Assembly: GCF_002272925.1 (NCBI RefSeq) | Contig: NZ_MLAR01000008.1 | Span: forward strand, 23,536-87,535 | Origin: Helicobacter sp. 13S00401-1 | Lineage (GTDB): Bacteria; Campylobacterota; Campylobacteria; Campylobacterales; Helicobacteraceae | DNA: 64,000 nucleotides | Reading direction: 5' to 3' | Program-made: the position numbers and the translations under genes | In this document: positions 17,386 through 26,521 of the stretch, piece by piece | Numbering within the stretch: position 1 is the first letter of the stretch | How the letters are laid out: every line of letters starts with the position of its first letter | The notes under the pieces: model-generated | Told to the model about the DNA's origin: nothing | The model's input: only the letters and a program-made list of their open reading frames with translations | Database searches by the model: none

Positions 17386-19232
17386 AAAGTAACCTCGCTA
17401 TTTAATTTTACTATTTTTTCTAAAAAGTCTTTTTTGCTTAGTGTGTACTGCAGACTTTCTCCTTTTTCATTTTTTTCTGTCCTATCTCTAATAGATAGCA
17501 AATCCTCTGTTACCTCTTTCTCACCTAAGATAACAAGTAGTGGGATTTTTTGCTTTTCAGCAGTTCTTATTTTCTTGTTTAAACTTTCATCCTTAGTTGT
17601 TACATAAGCATAGATTCCAAGCTTTTTAAGTTCAGATTCTAACTTCTGTGCATAGTCTAACTGCTCACTCCCTATAGGGATAATTTGCACTTGTGTTGGT
17701 GCTATAAAGAAAGGAAACTCTCCGCCAAAGTGTTCAGTTAAGATGCCGATAAAGCGCTCAAAACTTCCAAGCAAGGCCCTATGTATCATGACGGGTTGTT
17801 CTTCTTTATTATCACTACTTACATAGCTTAGATTAAACCGCTCTGGCAAGTTCATATCTATCTGTATAGTACCACACTGCCACTTTCTTTTTATAGAATC
17901 TGTTATCTTTATGTCAATTTTTGGCCCATAAAATGCCCCACCGCCCTCATCTATCTCATAAGGTATACCATTTTTTTCTAGTGCTATCCTTAAGGCTTCA
18001 GTGGCTTTTTCCCAAACACTATCTTCACCTATAGCCTTTTCTGGTTTAGTAGCAAGCTGCATCTCATAGCTAAAACCAAAAGATTCCATGATATTTTTAG
18101 CTAGCTCTAAAATATTAGTTACTTCAGATTCTATTTGATCTGGTGTGCAAAAGATATGTGCATCATCTTGAGTGAACTCTCTAACCCTTAAAAGTCCATG
18201 TAAAACACCACTTTTTTCATGCCTATGTACTACACCATACTCGTAAAATCTTAAAGGCAACTCTTTATAACTTCTAATGCTTGATTGATAAACTTTTATG
18301 TGCCCTACACAGTTCATAGGCTTAATGCCATACTCCACTTCATCAATCTGAGTAAAGTACATATTTTCACCATAGTTTTGATAGTGCCCACTTATAGTCC
18401 AAGCTTCACTTTTTAAAATCTCAGGTCCACGAACTGGCTCATAACCATTTAGCAGCAAAGATTTAGTTAGTAAGTCTTCAAGGCGTTTTCTTAGGCGAGA
18501 GCCATTAGGCAGCCATATAGGAAGGCCAGCACCTATATCATCATCAAAGGTAAAAAGTTTTAGTTCAACTCCTAGCTTTCTATGGTCTCTTTTTTTAGCC
18601 TCTTCTAACATATGAAGATGCTCTTTTAAACTTTCTTTATCCGCAAAAGCTATGCCATAAATACGAGTTAGCATCTCTTCTTTTTCATCCCCATTTAAGT
18701 AGGCACCAGAAAGTTTTATAAGTTTAAAGGCTTGAAGTAGTTTTAAGTTAGGCAAGTGAGGACCACGGCATAAGTCTTCAAACTCACCTTCAGCACTCTC
18801 TTGGACATAGATACTTAACTCATCACCCTTAATATTTTTCATAACAGCTTGCTTTAAGGAATCTCCCTTAAATCTTTCTTCAGCCTGGGTGCGAGTTAGC
18901 TCTTTTTTGATTATAGGACCGCCTTTTTTGGCTATGTCTTTCATTTTAGATTCTATTTTTGCTAAGTCTGCTTCAGTTATCTTTTCTTTAGTTTTAAAGT
19001 CATAATAAAACCCTTCATCCACATTAGGCCCTACGAAAAATTCAGCATCTGGATAAAGAGCTTTTATAGCTTGTGCCATTAAATGTGCGCAGGTATGCCT
19101 TATAATATTTAAAGAATGTATTGAATTATCAAAATATAAAGTTTTTAAGTCATTTTGTGCAGTTGGGTTATAACTTTGTGTATCTATAATTTCATTGTTT
19201 TTATTAATATAGCCTATAACTTCTTTTTGCAA
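17382..19232 (-). CDS. thrS: Threonyl-tRNA synthetase
   Basis: Class II synthetase of 616 residues. It has a short TGS-like start, the HxxxH editing domain ([16 protein letters not shown]), catalytic motifs ([40 protein letters not shown]) and a C-terminal anticodon-binding domain (QVQIIPIG onwards). I place the start at the TTG of [10 protein letters not shown] (19232) rather than TTG at 19247, because GAGGAAG lies six bases before the former and within the codons of the latter. It follows tRNA-Val by about 25 bases and overlaps infC. Confidence 0.95.
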   Translation of the reverse strand: MQKEVIGYINKNNEIIDTQSYNPTAQNDLKTLYFDNSIHSLNIIRHTCAHLMAQAIKALYPDAEFFVGPNVDEGFYYDFKTKEKITEADLAKIESKMKDIAKKGGPIIKKELTRTQAEERFKGDSLKQAVMKNIKGDELSIYVQESAEGEFEDLCRGPHLPNLKLLQAFKLIKLSGAYLNGDEKEEMLTRIYGIAFADKESLKEHLHMLEEAKKRDHRKLGVELKLFTFDDDIGAGLPIWLPNGSRLRKRLEDLLTKSLLLNGYEPVRGPEILKSEAWTISGHYQNYGENMYFTQIDEVEYGIKPMNCVGHIKVYQSSIRSYKELPLRFYEYGVVHRHEKSGVLHGLLRVREFTQDDAHIFCTPDQIESEVTNILELAKNIMESFGFSYEMQLATKPEKAIGEDSVWEKATEALRIALEKNGIPYEIDEGGGAFYGPKIDIKITDSIKRKWQCGTIQIDMNLPERFNLSYVSSDNKEEQPVMIHRALLGSFERFIGILTEHFGGEFPFFIAPTQVQIIPIGSEQLDYAQKLESELKKLGIYAYVTTKDESLNKKIRTAEKQKIPLLVILGEKEVTEDLLSIRDRTEKNEKGESLQYTLSKKDFLEKIVKLNSEVTF

Positions 19233-19256
19233 TGAATTCTTCCTCAATTAATTAAG

Positions 19257-19331
19257 TGGTGATCACGACTAGGATTGAACTAGCGACCCCTACCATGTCA
19301 AGGTAGTGCTCTACCACTGAGCTACGCGATC
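19257..19331 (-). tRNA. tRNA-Val (GAC)
   Basis: A 75-base cloverleaf read on the minus strand. Acceptor GATCGCG pairs with CGTGATC, the D arm is GCTC...GAGC, the anticodon stem CTACC/GGTAG encloses TTGACAT with anticodon GAC, and the T arm is GCTAG-TTCAATC-CTAGT. Discriminator A and an encoded CCA end it. It lies just upstream of thrS. Confidence 0.95.
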
Positions 19332-19385
19332 ACTTTAGAAAAAGTCACATTATAACCAAAATATATATTAGCAATTAGATTTTTG

Positions 19386-20201
19386 CTAATCATCTTCGTT
19401 AAATTCCCTTCTCCTAAAACCCTTACTTTTAGCTAGATCCTTCCCATCTCCCAAAAACTCATGCAAATCTTTATACTCTTCCTTAGTTAAAAAGCGAGTT
19501 TTTCCAACTGGCAAATTATTAAGGCTAATAAAGCCATAGCTTACGCGTTTTAAATCTAAAACATTAGCCTTAAAGTAGGCAAAAAAGCGTCTTAACTCTC
19601 TATTTTTACCTTCACTTAAACTTACTTTTAGTCTTGAAAAATTATCACTACTTTTAGTTATCTCATAACCATCAAACTTAAAATGCATAGAAGTTATAAG
19701 GCTTTTTTCATGCCCACCAGCACGTGCATCTTCTATATCTAAGCCATCACTTACTGCGATATTTAGCCCTTCAATGATCTCTTTACTTATCTTAGAATCT
19801 ATTTTTATAATGTACTTTCTAATAAGACTAGATTCCATTAACTTGCTAGCTACTCGCTTAGAATCACTTAGCAGTAAAAGCCCCTCACTTGCATAATCAA
19901 GCCTTCCAACTGGTGTAAAAAACTTATATCTTGAACTAAGAGAATGAAAGATAGTCTTTCTACCTTGTGGGTCAGTTTTGCTTACTATCTCCCCTTTTGG
20001 CTTGTTATAGACTATGACCGTGTAGTTTGTGATATCAAATATAGGCTTATTATTAATCGTTAGCTTAAACTTGCCAGTTGGCAAGGGAGTAGTTGGAGTA
20101 ACTACTATCCCATTAATCTTAACCCTGCCTTCACTTAAAAGTAAGTCTGCAGTCTTTCTAGAGTAGTTAGAATTATTGGCTATGTACTTATTTAGTCGCA
20201 T
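19386..20201 (-). CDS. rRNA pseudouridine synthase, RsuA/RluB family
   Basis: The 271-residue protein begins with an S4 RNA-binding domain (MRLNKYIANNSNYSRKTAD). The catalytic domain carries the Asp in VGRLDYASEGLLLLS (near 102), plus VYNKPKGEIVS and LSEGKNRELRRFF. It isomerises a uridine in rRNA, most likely 23S (RluB type), though the RsuA/RluB/RluF choice is not certain. It lies 15 bases downstream of deaD on the same strand. Confidence 0.9.
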   Translation of the reverse strand: MRLNKYIANNSNYSRKTADLLLSEGRVKINGIVVTPTTPLPTGKFKLTINNKPIFDITNYTVIVYNKPKGEIVSKTDPQGRKTIFHSLSSRYKFFTPVGRLDYASEGLLLLSDSKRVASKLMESSLIRKYIIKIDSKISKEIIEGLNIAVSDGLDIEDARAGGHEKSLITSMHFKFDGYEITKSSDNFSRLKVSLSEGKNRELRRFFAYFKANVLDLKRVSYGFISLNNLPVGKTRFLTKEEYKDLHEFLGDGKDLAKSKGFRRREFNEDD

Positions 20202-20216
20202 ATTTTAGAGATAAAA

Positions 20217-21803
20217 CTAGTACTTTTTAGATCTTGAAGCTCCCCTACTAAAGCTTTCGCCTTTTTGGAACTCCTTCCTACCGCTACTTTTTTTAAAGTC
20301 TCTATCCCCACTTCGTTCACTTCTTTCGCCACCTCTATCACTTCTCCTATCACTTCTACCTCCACTGCTTCCGCCTCCACTTCCAAAGCGTCTGCCACTG
20401 CCTCCACTGCCTCTTCTATCATGAGACTTAAAGTCGCCTCTTTTTTTAAGGTCTTTTACGAAGCTTGCTTCAAAGTCTTTTTTACTCATGCCAATTTTTG
20501 CGCTATTAGAAAAGTTAAGGCTTAAAAGTCTAAGTATAAGCTGGGCGTTATCTATCTTATCTTTTATGCTTTCATAACAAAGGATGGCATCATCAGTTAC
20601 TTTAGCAGATAGAATCTTATTTATAAGCTCATCATTACTAACTGCTGGGATTTCATAAAGCTCTAAAGTAGAACTAATCTCAGCTTGGATTCTTTTTAAC
20701 TCTTTATACTCTAAAGGTGTGGCAAGAGTTATAGCAACGCCTTTTTTACCTGCCCTTCCAGTACGACCTATCCTATGCACATAAGATTCTATGTTTAGTG
20801 GCATATGGTAGTTAAAAACATGGCTTATATCGCTTATATCAAGCCCACGTGCTGCAACATCTGTAGCCACTAAGATATCACTATCATTTCTTTTAAAAGA
20901 TTCTATAGCAGATCTCCTAGCACGCTGATCCATATCACCATGAAGCGCTACAGACTTATAACCTTTGTTTTGCAAATAGCCATTTACCTCATCTGCTTCT
21001 CTTTTAGTTCTTATAAACACTAAGCTCTTGCCTGGGGCTTCAGTGTCTATAAGTCTAGTTAAAGCGTCATTTCTCTCATTATCATTTATGATGTAGTAGC
21101 GTTGGGATATATCAGTATTAGTAACATTAGTTGAAGTTATCTTAACTAACACAGGCTCACATAAAATCTTATCTGCAAGCTGCTTTATACGACTTGGCAT
21201 AGTCGCACTAAAAAGTAAAGTTTGTATGCTATTAGGTATATAACTAAATATCTCTTCTATATCATCTATAAATCCCATATCTAACATCTCATCACTTTCA
21301 TCTAAGACGATGATTTTAGGATTAAAGTTCTTGATATGGCCATGTTTTAAGTGATCTAGTAGCCTACCTGGTGTTGCTATCATAACTTGTGGATTTTTTT
21401 CTATAAGCTCAACTTGTCTTCTTATACTTTGTCCACCATAAACACAAACTGTTTTAGTTCTTAAAAACTTTCCAAGCTTGAAAACTTCATCGCTTATTTG
21501 CATGGCAAGCTCTCTAGTTGGAGTGATAACTAAAGCTTCTATGCCGCAGTTTCCTTCTAGCATATTTAATATAGGAAGGGCAAAGGCTGCGGTTTTACCA
21601 GTACCTGTTTGAGCTTGAGCTATAACATCTTTTCCTTCTAATATAGGTGGTATGGCTTTTTCTTGGACGGGAGAAGGTGTGCTAAACCCTGCTTCTTTCA
21701 CACCATTTATAACTTGCTCTTTTAAACCTAATGCTTTAAATGCTTCTAGATTGCTCTCACTTGAGCCTATCGTACTACTCTCTAGTAGATCTTGATTTGA
21801 CAT
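20217..21803 (-). CDS. deaD: DEAD-box RNA helicase
   Basis: A 528-residue ATP-dependent RNA helicase. The Q motif is FKALGLKEQVINGVKEAGF with the following PSPVQ; Walker A is AQTGTGKTAAF near 63; motif II reads DESD (near 168) in place of DEAD; then SATMP and HRIGRTGRAGK near 350. The C-terminal 90 residues are Gly/Ser/Arg/Asp-rich (RGG-like) and probably bind RNA non-specifically. It likely remodels RNA for ribosome assembly or decay. In H. pylori the homologue (HP0247) is next to flgI; here the two are separated by about 2.2 kb of tRNA and small or broken genes. Confidence 0.95.
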   Translation of the reverse strand: MSNQDLLESSTIGSSESNLEAFKALGLKEQVINGVKEAGFSTPSPVQEKAIPPILEGKDVIAQAQTGTGKTAAFALPILNMLEGNCGIEALVITPTRELAMQISDEVFKLGKFLRTKTVCVYGGQSIRRQVELIEKNPQVMIATPGRLLDHLKHGHIKNFNPKIIVLDESDEMLDMGFIDDIEEIFSYIPNSIQTLLFSATMPSRIKQLADKILCEPVLVKITSTNVTNTDISQRYYIINDNERNDALTRLIDTEAPGKSLVFIRTKREADEVNGYLQNKGYKSVALHGDMDQRARRSAIESFKRNDSDILVATDVAARGLDISDISHVFNYHMPLNIESYVHRIGRTGRAGKKGVAITLATPLEYKELKRIQAEISSTLELYEIPAVSNDELINKILSAKVTDDAILCYESIKDKIDNAQLILRLLSLNFSNSAKIGMSKKDFEASFVKDLKKRGDFKSHDRRGSGGSGRRFGSGGGSSGGRSDRRSDRGGERSERSGDRDFKKSSGRKEFQKGESFSRGASRSKKY

Positions 21804-21961
21804 ATATTCTCTCTTGTAATTTCTGGATTTGCATAAGATTATAACCTAGATTGACATAAATCATATAAACTTTATGAAGTTATGAGATAAAAATGCATTT
21901 TTCTATTGACATGGGTGGATTTTTTTTATACAATCTCCACTTTTAATCAACAAAAATTCAT

Positions 21962-22036
21962 TCTGGATTAGCTCAGCGGTAGAGTAGGTGGCTGTTAACC
22001 ACTTGGTCGTAGGTTCGAATCCTACATCCAGAGCCA
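21962..22036 (+). tRNA. tRNA-Asn (GTT)
   Basis: A 75-base cloverleaf: acceptor TCTGGAT / ATCCAGA, D arm GCTC...GAGT, anticodon loop CTGTTAA with anticodon GTT, T arm GTAGG-TTCGAAT-CCTAC, discriminator G and encoded CCA. Confidence 0.96.
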
Positions 22037-22233
22037 GTATAAAATCCCCTTTAAACTTAAATTTCTCCCAAACAATCATTTTACGAACCATCCCTAGTTA
22101 TAACAAAAGTTACAACAAATCATTTTTTGGTATAGTGCAATAGGTACTAAAGCTTAGATTCTAGCTCTAATCTCTATTTAAGCAAAAATACAAGAAAAAA
22201 CAAAAACAAACTACCATTTTAAAGAGGATTGCA

Positions 22234-22302
22234 ATGGTGCCTTTTGTATTTTATAAATACAGAAAAGAGCTTTTTGGCAAACAAGATTCTAAACAAACAT
22301 AA
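22234..22302 (+). CDS. Possible 22-residue peptide
   Basis: An ATG with a strong SD (AAAGAGGA, five-base spacing) opens 22 codons, MVPFVFYKYRKELFGKQDSK then QT, and TAA. The start is hydrophobic, the rest basic. TATAGT near 22130 could be its -10, and a 9-bp hairpin follows at 22314. The layout resembles a small independent transcript: leader peptide, sORF or small RNA. No family recognised. Confidence 0.35.
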   Translation: MVPFVFYKYRKELFGKQDSKQT

Positions 22303-22313
22303 AAAGTTTATCT

Positions 22314-22342
22314 TACATCTAAGCCCTTAGAATTTAGATGTA
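22314..22342 (+). terminator. Hairpin after the 22-codon ORF
   Basis: TACATCTAA (22314-22322) pairs with TTAGATGTA (22334-22342), followed by TCTTAACA. It may end the short transcript upstream. Confidence 0.4.
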
Positions 22343-22510
22343 TCTTAACACTCCTAAGAGGCAAAATATCTTATAATCTCACTTTTAATTTTTACACACT
22401 TATCACGTCACAACCTCTAAATGCACGCCTTGGCAAGCACATGCATCAACATAGCCTTAAGCTAGCAAGGACTCTAGGTTAATGCTTGATAGGCTATATG
22501 AAGGATGAAA

Positions 22511-22714
22511 ATGGAACTTTGGACTATAGTAGCAGTGCTTGTAGTTGTATGCTTAGTGCTCTTTTTTATATACTGGGTTGCAACTGCGATAATTAGAAAA
22601 AAGCAAAATATTACAACGCCTAGAAGCAAGCAATTTATGAGAGCCAAGAATCTTTTCTTTGTGTTTTTAATACTTTCTATAATCTACTGGATAGGCGTAT
22701 CAAGTAACTCATAA
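22511..22714 (+). CDS. Small two-helix membrane protein, unknown function
   Basis: A 67-residue protein with two hydrophobic segments (about 3-26 and 46-65) joined by a basic cytoplasmic loop (RKKQNITTPRSKQFMRAKN). I start at the second ATG (22511) because AAGG abuts the first (22505) but sits six bases from the second. A strong inverted AGAATCT hairpin follows the stop. Family not recognised. Confidence 0.6.
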   Translation: MELWTIVAVLVVVCLVLFFIYWVATAIIRKKQNITTPRSKQFMRAKNLFFVFLILSIIYWIGVSSNS

Positions 22715-22722
22715 AAGCCCAC

Positions 22723-22748
22723 ATATAGAATCTAAAAAGATTCTATAT
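22723..22748 (+). terminator. 11-bp hairpin of inverted AGAATCT words
   Basis: ATATAGAATCT and AGATTCTATAT pair perfectly around an AAAA loop, 9 bases after the small membrane gene. A terminator built of the over-represented word. Confidence 0.7.
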
Positions 22749-22809
22749 TTAAGTAGCTTTATAAAAACTAGTCGTTTTTAGCAAGCAGCCATCTCTATAA
22801 CAATAAAAT

Positions 22810-22840
22810 CTTCAATAATTATAATTTTTTAAGCCAAAGG
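22810..22840 (-). repeat. Dispersed repeat B, copy 2
   Basis: Exact reverse complement of 15888-15918 over 31 bases, with weaker similarity continuing towards lower coordinates to about 22770 (GTCGTTTTT against AAAAACGA). Confidence 0.8.
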
Positions 22841-23002
22841 CACTCTCACCTTTGGATTTTTACATTAACAAAAAAACAAGCATGTAAAAGACTATGGGCG
22901 TTAGGGAAGAGGGATAAAGATTTTTAAAAAGTAGATTTTGGGCTAAAGGGCTTAAGTGCTTGTAACACACTAGACTTATCACAATGGTGCTAGCGCCCTT
23001 CA

Positions 23003-23055
23003 CAATGATAAATTTACAAAGATTATAAAAAAAAGATAATGTTGCCTATAATATA
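23003..23055 (+). repeat. Dispersed repeat A, copy 2
   Basis: Aligns in the same orientation with 15564-15614. Shared parts are CAATGA, ACAAAGATTA against GCAAAGATTA, an A-run and TGCCTAT. The order and orientation of A and B differ between the two loci. Confidence 0.6.
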
Positions 23056-23144
23056 TGATCCTTTTATGTACCTGTATATTTTAGCTATAGCCTTATAAAC
23101 TATGATGCATATAAAGATAAGTATTAAACTAAGCCCAAAAAGCT

Positions 23145-23895
23145 CTAATAAGTAGCTAAAGAATCTATCTCCCTTTCATGCAAGCTAGCCCCAACAAGCA
23201 CCATGCAAAGCCCTACTACAAAAGTAAGAAAATACCCATAAAAACTGTGATGCTTCCTTCCAAACCTACTTTGCTTACAGCATATACCTATAGGCACATC
23301 ACAAACCAACCTAAAACATACAACCATCAAACTAGATATAGATAGCACACTACCTACTATGCCAACTACAAGACCATAGGTAGGATGCCCCATCTTTGAT
23401 ATAACTACTCCTATCACAAAAGCAAAGAGGCCAACTACAAAAGTATATATGTATGCGCGCAACTCTGAGTGCTTTTTGCCAGGTGTTTTATCAAATAGTC
23501 TGTAAAAATAAGCTAATTTTTCTTCTACACTCTTTTTCTACACGCGCGTAGTTGCATTCTTTTTTTCACATAAGTTTCATACCTATCTTCATCTAAAAAG
23601 CAAACTAACCTACTAAATAAAAACTTAAACAAGCTAATAAGTAAAGACATAAAAGCTGGATACAAACTTGCAAATACTGCAAGGATACTACTAGTATAAT
23701 CACTACAACACACACTAAAAGCATAGCTATAAAGTGAGTAAATATAGCTTTAAACAAGGGGCTAAAGCTTTTATCAAAAAGACTAACGATAAATATGATA
23801 GATAAAAACAAAATACAAGCTAGTATAAAAAGTCCAAAGATTTTCGCACAAGATTCCCACGCGTGCTTAGTGCTAGTTTTTCTAAACTTAAACAT
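23145..23895 (-). pseudogene. Membrane protein gene broken by two frameshifts
   Basis: Three overlapping minus-strand frames read as one protein of about 250 residues. The N-terminal frame starts MFKFRKTSTKHAWESCAKIF with a membrane helix. A shift near 23700 moves into a frame with ILAVFASLYPAFMSLLI and LDEDRYETYVKKRM. A second shift near 23533 (after MQLRACRKRV) continues EEKLAYFYRLFDKTPGKKH and then LRAYIYTFVVGLF with two or three more helices. No family recognised. The joins are smooth in sense and all parts are membrane-like, so decay of one gene fits better than three genes. Sequencing error is possible, but no homopolymer sits at the joins. Confidence 0.6.
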
Positions 23896-23959
23896 ACAAG
23901 CCTCCTATCTCTTCTACTATATCATGAAACGCACTTCTAACACAAACATCCTAGCACTC

Positions 23960-23976
23960 TGGAATGCCTTTTGCTT
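23960..23976 (+). promoter_or_regulatory. Sigma-54 (RpoN) type promoter of flgI operon
   Basis: TGGAATGCCTTTTGCTT matches the -24/-12 form (TGGAA, then TTGCTT), with GG and GC separated by exactly 10 bases. It ends about 58 bases before the flgI ATG. RpoN controls rod, hook and ring genes in Campylobacter and Helicobacter. Confidence 0.7.
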
Positions 23977-24033
23977 CATAGCTACTTAAAGCACTTGGTT
24001 GGATTAGTTGTGAGATTTAAAAGGATTTAAGTC

Positions 24034-25053
24034 ATGAAAATATTCAAAGTTTTATTTGCCATCTTGGTGGCTTTAAGCTTCTTAAAAGCTGATAAGATAG
24101 GCGATATAGCCAATATAGTAGGCGTTAGAGGTAACCAGCTTATAGGCTATGGACTAGTTATAGGGCTAAATGGCACAGGTGATAAAAGTGGTTCAAAGTT
24201 CACTATGCAGTCTATTTCTAACATGTTAGAAAATATGAGCGTTAAGGTTAATCCTAATGATATCAAGTCTAAAAACGTAGCTGCTGTTATGCTAACTGCT
24301 AATCTTAATAGCTTTGCAAGAGAAGGCGATAAGATAGATGTTAAAGTCTCTAGCATAGGTGATGCTAAGTCTTTAAGTGGAGGAACACTTATAATGACCC
24401 CACTTAGTGCTGTAGATGGCCAGATCTATGCCCTAGCCCAAGGAAGTGTAACTGTAGGTGAAGGCGATAACTCTTTAAGTGGAACTATAGTAGGTGGAGC
24501 CACAGTTGAAAGAGAAGTGCCTTATAGCTTGAGTAATAAAACTGAAGCTACTTTAAGTTTAAATGCAGCTAACTTTCAAAACGCTATCAGAATCCAAGAC
24601 ATAATCAATAAGACATTTAGTCCTAATACTGCAACTGCCTTAGATTCTAGAACTATCAAACTTATAAAACCTAAAAACCTAAGTATGGTTGAGTTTTTAG
24701 CCCTAGTACAAGAGATAAACATAGACTATACAACACGTGAAAAAATCGTAGTTGATGAAAAATCAGGCACCATAATCGCAGGGCTTGATATCTATGTCCA
24801 ACCTATAGTTTTAACCCATGGTAATCTCACTTTAAAGATAACAAAAGACTTTGCAAAAAGTGGTGGTGAGCCAGTAGATTCTACAAATCTAAACACTGAG
24901 ACAAAAACCCTTAGTGGTAATGGTCTTAATCCAACCGTATCAAGTGTAGTTAGGGCCTTACAAAAGATGGGTGCAACTCCGGCTAATATTATAAGCATAC
25001 TAGAAACTATGAAAAAAAGTGGCGCCATAGCAGCCAACATAGAAGTACTTTAA
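24034..25053 (+). CDS. flgI: Flagellar P-ring protein FlgI
   Basis: A 339-residue periplasmic protein with a signal peptide (about 1-19) that builds the P ring around the rod in peptidoglycan. Family segments are DIANIVGVRGNQLIGYGLV, GLNGTGDKS, SKNVAAVMLTANL, DVKVSSIGDAKSLSGGTL and the C-terminal NPTVSSVVRALQKMGATP. Length matches H. pylori FlgI (342). It heads the flgI-flgJ-flgS unit behind a sigma-54-type promoter. Confidence 0.97.
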   Translation: MKIFKVLFAILVALSFLKADKIGDIANIVGVRGNQLIGYGLVIGLNGTGDKSGSKFTMQSISNMLENMSVKVNPNDIKSKNVAAVMLTANLNSFAREGDKIDVKVSSIGDAKSLSGGTLIMTPLSAVDGQIYALAQGSVTVGEGDNSLSGTIVGGATVEREVPYSLSNKTEATLSLNAANFQNAIRIQDIINKTFSPNTATALDSRTIKLIKPKNLSMVEFLALVQEINIDYTTREKIVVDEKSGTIIAGLDIYVQPIVLTHGNLTLKITKDFAKSGGEPVDSTNLNTETKTLSGNGLNPTVSSVVRALQKMGATPANIISILETMKKSGAIAANIEVL

Positions 25054-25064
25054 AAGGATAAAAT

Positions 25065-25382
25065 ATGATGATAGATAAAACAAACGCACTAAACTCACTA
25101 GCATCTGCAAAAAGCAAAGAGCTACTTGATAACCTAAAGTCAAAAAAACTAAGCGAAAATGATAAAGCGCTAAGAGCCCAAACTGATAAGTTTGAAGCCC
25201 TTTTTATAAAAAACCTACTTGATATATCTTTAAAACTAGATAATCCCCTCTATCCAAAACAACCTGGTAATGAGATCTATGAATCTATGTTTAAAGACCA
25301 GCTAGCAGGTGAACTAAGCGGGCACTTTGGCTATAGCGAGCTACTTTTTAACTTCTTAAAAGCTAAAGAAAAACTTAGCTAA
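25065..25382 (+). CDS. flgJ: FlgJ-like rod-binding protein (N-terminal domain only)
   Basis: The 105-residue protein matches the rod-binding domain of Flg[20 protein letters not shown], then [17 protein letters not shown] and SELLFNFLK. The muramidase half of enterobacterial FlgJ is absent, as usual in epsilonproteobacteria (HP0245 position). The ATG may be either of two adjacent (ATGATG) after AAGGATAAA. The stop overlaps the flgS start as TAATG. Confidence 0.87.
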   Translation: MMIDKTNALNSLASAKSKELLDNLKSKKLSENDKALRAQTDKFEALFIKNLLDISLKLDNPLYPKQPGNEIYESMFKDQLAGELSGHFGYSELLFNFLKAKEKLS

Positions 25383-26458
25383 TGCCAGATAAAAAGCAAG
25401 ACTTAACTTCTAATCCAAAAGAAGACACTACAAACTCTCCTCTCTCAGATCTTGCAAAACTAGATCTTGGAGACACCCAGTCTCTTTTGAAACTTTTAAA
25501 TGAGTTTATACTTCAAAGCTATAAAGTAGAAAAGGAGTTTAAGGACTTTAAAGCCTTAATAGAGCTAGTACTAGAGATGATCCCTCAAGCTGTGCTAGTG
25601 TTTAATGAAGATGATGGAAGCTTGTTTTATCAAAACAAAAAAGCAGCTAGCTTGCCACAACTTTTAGATGTGAACTTTAATCTAGAATCTGAAAGTGAGA
25701 TAAGACTAGAAACTAACATCTACCTTTTACAAAGTTCACACGTTTCTAATAAAACTATAATCACCGCCACTAATATCACAGAACAAAAACGCCAAGAAAG
25801 ACTAGCTAGCATGGGGCAAGTAAGTGCCCACCTTGCTCATGAGATAAGAAATCCTATAGGTTCTATCTCTCTTTTAGCAAGCGTACTAGAAAAAAGGGTA
25901 GATAGCAATAGCGCTAAGATAGTAGAAGAGATGAAAAAGTCTATATGGAGGGTTGAGCGCATCATAAAAAGTACGCTACTTTTTTCAAAAGGTGTGCAAG
26001 CAAACATTAAACTTTGTGCCATCAAAGACTTACAAGCTCAGATGCAAACTATCATTAATGAGTATGCTTATGGTAAAGATATAGACTTTAGTTTTAATCT
26101 AAACAGTATAGATTCTATCTATGTTGATATCTCACTTTTTGAGATAGCCTTGCAGAATCTAATCTGTAACGCGATAGATGCCATAGAAGAGTGTGAAGAC
26201 TTAGAAAAAGGCAAGGTTAAAATAGAGCTTTTTGAAGAAGAAGGTTTTTATGTATTTAGAATCTATGATAACGGAAAAGACATAGAAGATATATCCTCCC
26301 TCTTTGAAGCCTTTAAAACTACTAAGCTAAAGGGTCATGGGCTAGGGCTTGCTTTAAGTGAGCAGATACTTAAAGCACATAATGGCTTTTTAAATGCTAA
26401 CAATATAGAATCTAAGTACTTCGAGTTAAAAGTCCCAACCAAACCACTACCACACTAG
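25382..26458 (+). CDS. flgS: Sensor histidine kinase FlgS
   Basis: A 358-residue cytoplasmic kinase with no membrane segment. A PAS-like region (about 65-130) precedes the H box ASMGQVSAHLAHEIRNPIGS, with the phospho-acceptor His near 153. The N box is LICNAIDAIEECED, and the catalytic end has IYDNGKDIED and GHGLGLALSEQI. In H. pylori FlgS (HP0244) phosphorylates FlgR, which activates sigma-54 at class II flagellar genes. Here it is translationally coupled to flgJ in an operon that itself has a sigma-54-type promoter. Confidence 0.93.
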   Translation: MPDKKQDLTSNPKEDTTNSPLSDLAKLDLGDTQSLLKLLNEFILQSYKVEKEFKDFKALIELVLEMIPQAVLVFNEDDGSLFYQNKKAASLPQLLDVNFNLESESEIRLETNIYLLQSSHVSNKTIITATNITEQKRQERLASMGQVSAHLAHEIRNPIGSISLLASVLEKRVDSNSAKIVEEMKKSIWRVERIIKSTLLFSKGVQANIKLCAIKDLQAQMQTIINEYAYGKDIDFSFNLNSIDSIYVDISLFEIALQNLICNAIDAIEECEDLEKGKVKIELFEEEGFYVFRIYDNGKDIEDISSLFEAFKTTKLKGHGLGLALSEQILKAHNGFLNANNIESKYFELKVPTKPLPH

Positions 26459-26521
26459 AGCAAATACTACTTTTTAGATATCCTAGCCTTATAAAGTTTT
26501 ACACACAAAGGAAGTGCAGGG

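Larger units (their letters stand above)
22749..23144. other. Intergenic stretch with repeat copies
   Basis: No gene seen. It holds repeat B copy 2 (22810-22840, inverted) and repeat A copy 2 (23003-23055). A hairpin from CCAAAGGCACTC and ACCTTTGG lies at 22833-22855. Confidence 0.55.

Noticed and set aside
20192..20422. 76-codon frame rich in Glu, Val and Ala on the minus strand
   Set aside because: Out-of-frame reading of the helicase Gly/Ser/Arg tail.
22427..22446. Possible sigma-54 promoter (TTGGCAAGCACATGCA) before the small membrane gene
   Set aside because: GG and GC are separated by nine bases, not ten, and the -12 part lacks TTGC.
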